Source of the DNA: an uncultured Parvibacter sp.
GTDB lineage: Bacteria > Actinomycetota > Coriobacteriia > Coriobacteriales > Eggerthellaceae
Reading direction: 5' to 3'
Assembly: GCA_910587945.1 (NCBI GenBank)
Contig: CAJUNI010000068.1
Coordinates: forward strand, 1-11,692
DNA: 11,692 nt
Numbering within the stretch: position 1 is the first letter of the stretch; the number at the start of each line of letters is the position of its first letter. The notes under the pieces were generated by a model, which was not told the origin of the DNA, did no database searches, and saw nothing but the letters and a program-made list of their open reading frames with translations. The position numbers were made by a program, and so were the translations under genes. Below are positions 1-4,951 of the stretch, one piece after another.

Positions 1-1
1 G

Positions 2-832
2 TCGTCGGATACTGCAGCTGAGGCGTCGACGGCATCGGCTACGCCGTCGCGTATCTCTGTGCCCCAGGCCTCTTCTTCGTCAGCCTCAAAGGAACCGGAG
101 TCGGCAGCGCCGTCCAACGGCTCCTACGCTATCGAATGCTCTGGTCTCACCAAGGCCTTCGGAACACGCAAAGCGGTTGATGGTGTGTCCTTTGCGCTGC
201 CTACTGGCTCCTTCCTTTCGGTATTTGGCCCCAATGGTGCGGGCAAAACCACGCTGTTGCGCATGATTGCTACGCTGAATAAGCCCAGTTCCGGAAATTT
301 GTGGGTCGATGGGGTTGATGTGCGGAAAGAACCCGATGCGGTACGTGCGCGGTTGGGGCTTATCTCTCATAACGCCATGCTCTATCCTGATTTAACGGCC
401 GAAGAAAACCTGCTGCTCTATGCGAAGCTTTATGGGGTGCAAGAGCCTGAGTCCCGCGTGTTGGAGCTTCTGGACGCGGTAGGGCTTAAGCATCGTCGTC
501 GGGATTTAGTACGTACCTTTTCCCGCGGTATGACCCAGCGTGTGGCTATCGCCCGGGCGTTGGTGAATGATCCTTCGGTGGTATTGTTGGATGAGCCCTA
601 TTCGGGCCTTGATCCCCATGCCATTGATATCTTTGATGAGCTCTTGGAATCCGTCCGAGAGCAGCGCACGTTTCTCATGGTGAGTCACGATCTCGAAAAA
701 GGCTACGCCATGGCTGACCATGTGCTGGTCATGGCAAAGGGGAGTGTCGTTTCCTTTAGTGAGAAGGAATGCTTAGATCCTGACGCATTCCGGAAACTGT
801 ATAAGGAGACAGTTGGAATGGGGGTGGCGTAA
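2..832 (+). CDS. ccmA: CcmA heme-exporter ABC ATPase, 5' end outside window
   Basis: ATP-binding subunit of the CcmAB(CD) transporter, which in System I cytochrome c maturation uses ATP hydrolysis at the cytoplasmic face to release holo-CcmE. Visible motifs are Walker A GPNGAGKTT (from base 227), the ABC signature FSRGMTQRVAIARAL (about 518-562), Walker B VVLLDEPYSGLD (about 581-616) and the H-loop SHD. The frame is open to the left edge. The GTG at 59 has no ribosome binding site, and no in-frame ATG precedes the ATPase core, so the true start probably lies before the window. The segment ahead of the ATPase core (about bases 2-120) is Ser/Ala/Pro/Thr-rich and low in complexity, which is unusual for CcmA. 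The stop overlaps the start of ccmB. The ATPase family is certain. The CcmA assignment rests on the neighbouring ccmB and ccmC. Confidence 0.88.
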   Translation, partial: SSDTAAEASTASATPSRISVPQASSSSASKEPESAAPSNGSYAIECSGLTKAFGTRKAVDGVSFALPTGSFLSVFGPNGAGKTTLLRMIATLNKPSSGNLWVDGVDVRKEPDAVRARLGLISHNAMLYPDLTAEENLLLYAKLYGVQEPESRVLELLDAVGLKHRRRDLVRTFSRGMTQRVAIARALVNDPSVVLLDEPYSGLDPHAIDIFDELLESVREQRTFLMVSHDLEKGYAMADHVLVMAKGSVVSFSEKECLDPDAFRKLYKETVGMGVA

Positions 833-1583
833 ACTCGTGGCTGTCCAAGAATCAAAAGCCCCGCGGATGGGTGCCCTCTGTAAAACCCCCTCGGCCTGGA
901 TGCAGTACAAAACGCTACTGAAGAAAGATCTGCAGGCTGAGTTTCGAACCAAAGACATGTTGGTGTCCATGGGGATTTATGCCCTTCTGGTCATTGTGGT
1001 GTTTGGGGTGGCCTTGTCGTTTGCGCGACCGGGGGAGGAATTCCTGGAAGTATCTGGAGGCCTGCTTTGGGCCCTCGTGGTGTTTACCTCGCTCTTAGGA
1101 TTGAATCGCTCCTTTTCGCGCGAAACAGAGAATGGGTGTTTGGAAGGATTGCTGCTCACACCGTTGGATCGCGGGGTTATTTTCCTCTCTAAAGCCACGG
1201 CAAACCTTCTCTTTTTAGCGGTGGTAGAGGTCATTGCTGTACCGTTGTACTGGGTATTCTTCTCGAGCTTTGCTCAAGTTGCCCCTACGGCTCCTCTTAT
1301 GATTGTGCCGCTGGTGTTGGGTTCTATCGGCATTGCTGGCATTGGCACCTTGCTCTCTACTATCACTGCAGCCACTCGAGGCAAAGACGTCATGCTGGCG
1401 CTCTTGTTTGTGCCCATCATCTTCCCGTTGCTCTATGCTTGCGTGGCGGCAACGACCGCTGTGCTAGTGGGGGGCGCTCTGATGGATTCCACCTTTGCCA
1501 CGTCGTTGGCTTTGGCGGCTGGTTATGACGTCATCATGCTCTCAGCCGCCTGGGTGCTTTATGACTTTGTGGTGGGTGTGTAG
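813..1583 (+). CDS. ccmB: CcmB heme-exporter membrane subunit
   Basis: Integral membrane partner of CcmA in cytochrome c maturation. After a polar N-terminus (KTLLKKDLQAEFRTKDM), the protein shows about six hydrophobic segments, as expected for CcmB. The motif NRSFSRETENGCLEGLLLTPLDR matches the conserved CcmB cytoplasmic loop, whose usual form is 'E...G.LE.LLLSP'. The start is uncertain. The TTG at 813 has AAGGAGA at 803-809 ahead of it and overlaps ccmA by 20 bases. GTG at 837, ATG at 867 and ATG at 900 are in-frame alternatives, and homologues usually begin close to the KTLLKKDL segment. The ccmA overlap implies translational coupling. Confidence 0.88.
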   Translation: MEWGWRKLVAVQESKAPRMGALCKTPSAWMQYKTLLKKDLQAEFRTKDMLVSMGIYALLVIVVFGVALSFARPGEEFLEVSGGLLWALVVFTSLLGLNRSFSRETENGCLEGLLLTPLDRGVIFLSKATANLLFLAVVEVIAVPLYWVFFSSFAQVAPTAPLMIVPLVLGSIGIAGIGTLLSTITAATRGKDVMLALLFVPIIFPLLYACVAATTAVLVGGALMDSTFATSLALAAGYDVIMLSAAWVLYDFVVGV

Positions 1584-1637
1584 TGGGTAATTCTTACGGG
1601 GCTAATGCGCCGTTAAGACGATAGAAAGGATGTTACG

Positions 1638-2417
1638 TTGAGTAACCGTGATAGGGGACAAAACGCGTCCCTGCGCCTACCTGAGGCAGGGCAGTGGCCC
1701 GACAAGATTGCGTTGGGAGTAACCATTGCTGGCATTGTGTGCACTACCATTGGCTTTTTGCTGGCATTCCTCTGGGTGCCACCCGTAGGAGGCGCTACAG
1801 TGAGCGGGGTGGCGCTTATTGGTGACACCATGGTGAGCCAGAAAATGCTCATTTCCCAGAAGATTTTTTACTTCCACATGCCCGTGGCTATAACCTCGTT
1901 TGTGGCGCTTTTGTTTGGAGCCTATTACTCGGTGCGCTATCTCATGACCAACAACGAGCGTTTTGATACCTGTGCTGCCATTGCTATGGAAATTGCTCTT
2001 TTGTTTGTGGTGATGACCATGATTACGGGCGAAATGTGGACCCGCTTTGAGTGGGGCGTTTGGTGGACCTGGGAGCCCCGTTTAACTACCTACTTGATTC
2101 TCATGCTCATTGTTATTGCCTATTTTGTACTGCGCAACTCTATGAGCTCTCCAGAGGCTCGGGCAAAGGCTTCTGCGGTCGTGGCTATCCTGGCTTGTAT
2201 TGATGTGCCCATCTGCCTCATGATTACCCGTCTGATTCCCTCCTCTATTCATCCGGTCGTGCTGCGTGAAGGCGGTATGAGCCCCGAGATGGGTCTGTGT
2301 GTGGGTATTACTGTTGTAGGTATGTTCTGCCTCGGCTTTGCTCTCTATCGTGCTCGCTTCCGCCAGGTGCGGCTGACCCAGCGCGTAGAAGCGCTCAAAG
2401 AAACCTTTGGCGATTAG
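1638..2417 (+). CDS. ccmC: CcmC heme-handling membrane protein
   Basis: CcmC binds heme at the outer face of the membrane and loads it onto CcmE. The 259-aa protein has about six membrane segments. Its tryptophan-rich heme-binding loop, WGVWWTWEPRLT, is at residues about 140-149. Conserved-type histidines sit at H80 (FYFHMP) and H205 (SSIHPVV). The LT after WEPR separates it from CcmF/CcsA, where the loop usually reads WFWDPVE. Glu146 occupies the position that is normally Asp in the WWD motif. The start is a TTG preceded by AGAAAGGA at 1623-1630. The nearer ATG at 1630 is out of frame and stops after three codons. The gene lies 54 bases after ccmB, in the same operon. Confidence 0.9.
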   Translation: MSNRDRGQNASLRLPEAGQWPDKIALGVTIAGIVCTTIGFLLAFLWVPPVGGATVSGVALIGDTMVSQKMLISQKIFYFHMPVAITSFVALLFGAYYSVRYLMTNNERFDTCAAIAMEIALLFVVMTMITGEMWTRFEWGVWWTWEPRLTTYLILMLIVIAYFVLRNSMSSPEARAKASAVVAILACIDVPICLMITRLIPSSIHPVVLREGGMSPEMGLCVGITVVGMFCLGFALYRARFRQVRLTQRVEALKETFGD

Positions 2418-2461
2418 CCGTTAGATACTCCCTTTGTTCCCTTTGAAAGAAAGGACCACCC

Positions 2462-2668
2462 ATGGATCCCATTCTTGCTGATATTTACTCCACTGTTATC
2501 CCGTCAGCCCCCTACATCATTGCGGCCTATGCCCTTTTGTGGGTGGCACTACTCGTGTATCTTTTGATGATTGCCAGGGGTACGAAGAAGGCCCAGGCCC
2601 AGCTACAACTTCTAGAAGAAGCCATGGAAGATGTGGTAGTCGAAGAGATTATTATCGAAGAGGAATAG
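2462..2668 (+). CDS. ccmD: CcmD-like small membrane protein
   Basis: A 68-aa single-pass protein. Residues about 16-39 form a hydrophobic helix (APYIIAAYALLWVALLVYLL), followed by a basic stretch (ARGTKK), a predicted amphipathic helix and a very acidic tail (EEIIIEEE). The size, topology, SAPYI...AYALLW pattern and position directly after ccmC fit CcmD. In the family, CcmD stabilises the CcmABC-CcmE complex and helps release holo-CcmE. AAGGA at 2451-2455 is well placed before the ATG. It is the last gene of the ccm block. Its stop lies 2 nt from the stop of the convergent mocR gene, with no obvious terminator between them. Confidence 0.8.
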   Translation: MDPILADIYSTVIPSAPYIIAAYALLWVALLVYLLMIARGTKKAQAQLQLLEEAMEDVVVEEIIIEEE

Positions 2669-2670
2669 CG

Positions 2671-4068
2671 CTACTCTTCACCAAACCACGCTTGAGCTAA
2701 GGCCTCAATGCCGGGCTCAATGTCTTCTTCAGCAATAGCAGAAAAGCCAATCAGTACGCAGCTTTTCAAAGGGTGGTCTTCAGCCATCCAATACTTGTTG
2801 GTGTCATAAATTGCCACGTCGGCAGCTCGGGCCAGAGCCAGCAGTTCTTGCTGGCTTCTGCCGTCTAATACATCTACGAGCAAATGAAGGCCCGTGCCAT
2901 TTTCAAGAATGTGAATCTTGTCACCCATGGTCTGCTCCAGGGCTCCTATGAGCTTGAGATACTTGCGCTTATTGCGTACCTGGAGTTTGCGCAGGTGGCG
3001 ATCCCAATGACCATCTCCCATAAAGCGAGCAAGAGCAGCTTGAGAGAGCCAAGGGACTGCCGCATGGCTTTCCTTAAATGTTTGACGCCAGGTATCCAAC
3101 AGCGCCGGTGGAAGCACGAGATAGTTCATGCGCAACGCCGGAGAAAGAGACTTTGAAAAGGTTCCCATATAGACCACCCGGCCACTTTGATCCATGGATT
3201 GTAAGGGCGGTAGAGGCCGTTCCACATAGCGAAAATCGCGACAGTAGTCATCCTCGAGGAGATAAGCATCGTTTGCTTCTGCCCAGGCAATAAGTCGCGC
3301 CCGGGTTTTAATGGGCATAACCTGGCAGGTGGGGAACTGACTTGAAGGAGTTACATAGACTAACTTTGGTCGATAGGTTTCAAGGTCGGCAAAATACTGC
3401 CCGTAATTGTCGCTGATGCGGCAGGGGTTGACGGTGAAGGCGCTTCGCTCAAAGACTTCGCGCACGCCCTGATAGCCGGGCTCTTCCATGGCGACCCCAT
3501 CTTCGGTGGCATTAAAAAGCGTCAGCAAATTTTGAATGCTCGTGGCTGTGCCTCCTTGGATGATTACTTGACTGGGGGTGCAATCAACATCACGAAGGGT
3601 GTTTAAGCGCCAGGCAATTTCTGTGCGGAGAGCTTCTTCCCCAAAGGGATCTGAATAGACGTCACACATGCGACTTTCGATGGAAAGGAGCAGATCATCC
3701 ACAATAGAGCGCCAGGTGGCAGCAGGGAAGGTGCCGCGCTCAAGGTTGCCGTAGGTGAAGTCATAGCGCACGTGGCTCTCTTCACCCAAAAGCGGCAAGA
3801 GTGCTTCTGGTTTGGCGGTGTTTAAGGTGAGATGGGTGGCATCTTGCACCACATAGCCTGAGCCTGGCCGCGAGGCAATTAAGCCTTCTTCCACCAACAT
3901 CCCATAGGCTGACTCAATGGTATTACGGGCGCAATGGAGCTCATCGGCCAGCCCGCGAATAGAGGGCAGCTTGGATCCTTGAGGGTAGGTTCCATTGATA
4001 ATGCCTTCATGGACCTGCTCATAAATTTGGCGGTACAGAGGGGTAGCGCTTGATTCATCAAGATGCAT
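2671..4068 (-). CDS. MocR/PdxR-type GntR regulator with aminotransferase domain
   Basis: A 465-aa transcription factor with an N-terminal winged helix-turn-helix of the GntR family at residues about 8-75 (ATPLYRQIYEQV, SKLPSIRGLADEL, ARNTIESAYGMLVEEGLI). A linker leads to a fold-type I PLP aminotransferase-like domain at about 100-460. The Schiff-base lysine is K306 in TFSKSLSPALR. Other cofactor-pocket motifs are GGTATSIQNLL and LEDDYCRDFRY, so PLP binding looks intact. MocR proteins normally control PLP, GABA, taurine or amino-acid genes and bind DNA as head-to-tail dimers on direct repeats. Here the gene sits between the ccm and nap genes and is divergent from nap, with a direct-repeat site in the shared promoter region and a second copy before nrfA. 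I infer that it regulates nitrate/nitrite respiration. The effector is unknown. Start supported by AAGGAG (4074-4079, minus strand). Confidence 0.93.
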   Translation of the reverse strand: MHLDESSATPLYRQIYEQVHEGIINGTYPQGSKLPSIRGLADELHCARNTIESAYGMLVEEGLIASRPGSGYVVQDATHLTLNTAKPEALLPLLGEESHVRYDFTYGNLERGTFPAATWRSIVDDLLLSIESRMCDVYSDPFGEEALRTEIAWRLNTLRDVDCTPSQVIIQGGTATSIQNLLTLFNATEDGVAMEEPGYQGVREVFERSAFTVNPCRISDNYGQYFADLETYRPKLVYVTPSSQFPTCQVMPIKTRARLIAWAEANDAYLLEDDYCRDFRYVERPLPPLQSMDQSGRVVYMGTFSKSLSPALRMNYLVLPPALLDTWRQTFKESHAAVPWLSQAALARFMGDGHWDRHLRKLQVRNKRKYLKLIGALEQTMGDKIHILENGTGLHLLVDVLDGRSQQELLALARAADVAIYDTNKYWMAEDHPLKSCVLIGFSAIAEEDIEPGIEALAQAWFGEE

Positions 4069-4094
4069 AGCGGCTCCTTCAGATGGGTCCTCTC

Positions 4095-4123
4095 AGTATA
4101 CTGCAGAGTGAAGACTTAATGAA
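4095..4123 (-). promoter_or_regulatory. Likely promoter of the MocR regulator gene
   Basis: On the minus strand, TATACT (4100-4095) is a 5/6 match to the -10 consensus. A poor -35 candidate (TTCATT, 4123-4118) lies 17 bp upstream of it. The predicted transcription start is about 20 nt before the ATG. The -35 abuts the first operator box at 4123, so a protein bound there could act directly on this promoter, which fits autoregulation. Confidence 0.5.
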
Positions 4124-4175
4124 ACTGTACCCATAACAGTTTGTAACCGTACCCTCTATTTGCTCGAACCGTGTC
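4123..4175 (+). promoter_or_regulatory. Putative MocR operator, divergent mocR/nap region
   Basis: Direct-repeat boxes AACTGTACC (4123-4131), AACCGTACC (4145-4153) and a weaker AACCGTGTC (4167-4175) start exactly 22 bp apart, or about two helical turns. The first box also begins a hyphenated palindrome, AACTGT-7-ACAGTT (4123-4141). A 31-bp stretch (4123-4153) matches 9038-9068 at 29 positions. Direct repeats at helical-turn spacing are the known binding geometry of MocR regulators, and the regulator gene is adjacent. Binding itself is inferred. No convincing consensus promoter for napG was found downstream. TACTAT at 4202-4207 is a possible -10 with a poor -35. Confidence 0.65.
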
Positions 4176-4236
4176 CCTTCCCTCGGATAAGCAGCGCCCT
4201 CTACTATGGCTCTAAGTTCGGTTATAAGGGGGTGCT

Positions 4237-4827
4237 ATGGGTTTAGGTTCGCGTATCGCGCTTGTGTGTGCGGGAGCCCTTGCGCTTGGAGCGGTAGGCT
4301 CAAAAGTAGCTCTCGGCCAAGAGCCGCTCCTTCGCCCTCCCGGAGCTCAAGCAGATGGGCGCTTTAGTGCGCTCTGCATCAAATGCGGTCGTTGTATCCA
4401 AGCCTGCCCCTATGGGGCTATTCGGGCTGCGTCGCTCGCGACCGGCGTTCAAGCGGATTCCCCCTGGATCGATCCTCGTCAAAATCCGTGCCACCTTTGT
4501 GCGGATTTTCCCTGTATTGCCGCCTGCCCCACATCGGCGCTAGCCCCGGTTGATGCTCCTCAAGAGGTAGCTATGGGTACAGCGGTAATCGATGAGGATA
4601 CCTGCTTGTCTTATCAGGCCATGCGCTGTGAGGTGTCTTATCGCGCGTGCCCCCTTATTGATGAGGCCATCACCATTGATTATCGCCCGCGTCCTGGAGA
4701 TGCCATTCATGCGGTGTTCGCTCCCGTCATCCATGAAGGCGTGTGTGTGGGCTGCGGGTTGTGCGTGCAGCGATGCCCGGTGGAAGACCCGGGGCCGGCT
4801 ATTAGGGTGACGCCGGCACCATCCTAA
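4237..4827 (+). CDS. napG: NapG-like polyferredoxin
   Basis: Iron-sulfur protein that, with NapH, carries electrons from quinol toward NapB/NapA. The 196-aa protein has a hydrophobic N-terminus (residues about 5-27) followed by the NapG-type LLRPPGA. Four cluster motifs follow: C47/C50/C53/C57, C85/C88/C93/C97, C123/C131/S134/C138 and C170/C173/C176/C180. The pattern RCEV(S)YRACPLIDEAIT is diagnostic of NapG, but homologues normally have Cys where Ser134 stands. The usual NapG twin-arginine signal is absent, and only one Arg precedes the hydrophobic stretch. The ATG at 4237 follows AAGGGGG, and no in-frame upstream start restores an RR motif. It is shorter than enterobacterial NapG (about 230 aa). 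First gene of the nap operon. Confidence 0.88.
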   Translation: MGLGSRIALVCAGALALGAVGSKVALGQEPLLRPPGAQADGRFSALCIKCGRCIQACPYGAIRAASLATGVQADSPWIDPRQNPCHLCADFPCIAACPTSALAPVDAPQEVAMGTAVIDEDTCLSYQAMRCEVSYRACPLIDEAITIDYRPRPGDAIHAVFAPVIHEGVCVGCGLCVQRCPVEDPGPAIRVTPAPS

Positions 4828-4835
4828 TCATCTAG

Positions 4836-4902
4836 GGATGAGGAGGGAGCTGGGGTGCCCATGCTGTAGCGGTCGAAGTGGTTCGAATCGTTCCCCTCAT
4901 CC
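4836..4902 (+). ncRNA. Structured RNA element in napG-napA spacer (unassigned)
   Basis: The ends GGATGAGG (4836-4843) and CCTCATCC (4895-4902) are exact complements. With A4844 bulged, the helix extends by GGGA/TTCC (4845-4848 with 4891-4894, one G-U), giving about 12 bp. Two arms lie inside. GC-TGGG-GTG-CCCA-(T)-GC spans 4849-4864 with one bulge. CGG-TCGAA-GTGG-TTCGA-(A)-TCG spans 4870-4890 with one bulge. An alternative reading is tRNA-like: an eight-base acceptor, a D-arm-like GGG AGCTGGGGTG CCC (4845-4860) and a T-loop-like GGTTCGAATC (4880-4889). However, there is no proper anticodon arm or T-stem, and the length is 67 nt. It lies within an otherwise compact operon, just before the napA ribosome binding site. 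Role unknown: candidates are an mRNA processing or stability element, a cofactor-responsive leader, or a decayed tRNA. Confidence 0.5.
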
Positions 4903-4951
4903 AAATACTACGAAGGCTATCAAAGGGAGATCGGGTTCTAAGGAGGGAATT

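Noticed and set aside
59..61. GTG at 59 as the true ccmA start
   Set aside because: There is no ribosome binding site before it and the frame is open to the left edge, so the start is more likely outside the window.
1235..1243. TGCTGTACC within ccmB as a further operator
   Set aside because: It is a single box inside coding sequence, with no partner 22 bp away and no promoter context.
4836..4903. A functional tRNA gene
   Set aside because: The acceptor-like ends and TTCGAAT loop are suggestive, but the anticodon arm and T-stem do not pair, the length is too short and no CCA-appropriate end fits. It is kept only as a structured or tRNA-like element.
4838..4951. In-frame extension of napA to an ATG at 4838
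   Set aside because: The extension lies over the structured spacer, has no ribosome site and would place 38 odd residues before a perfect Tat signal. ATG 4952 has AAGGAGGG ahead of it.
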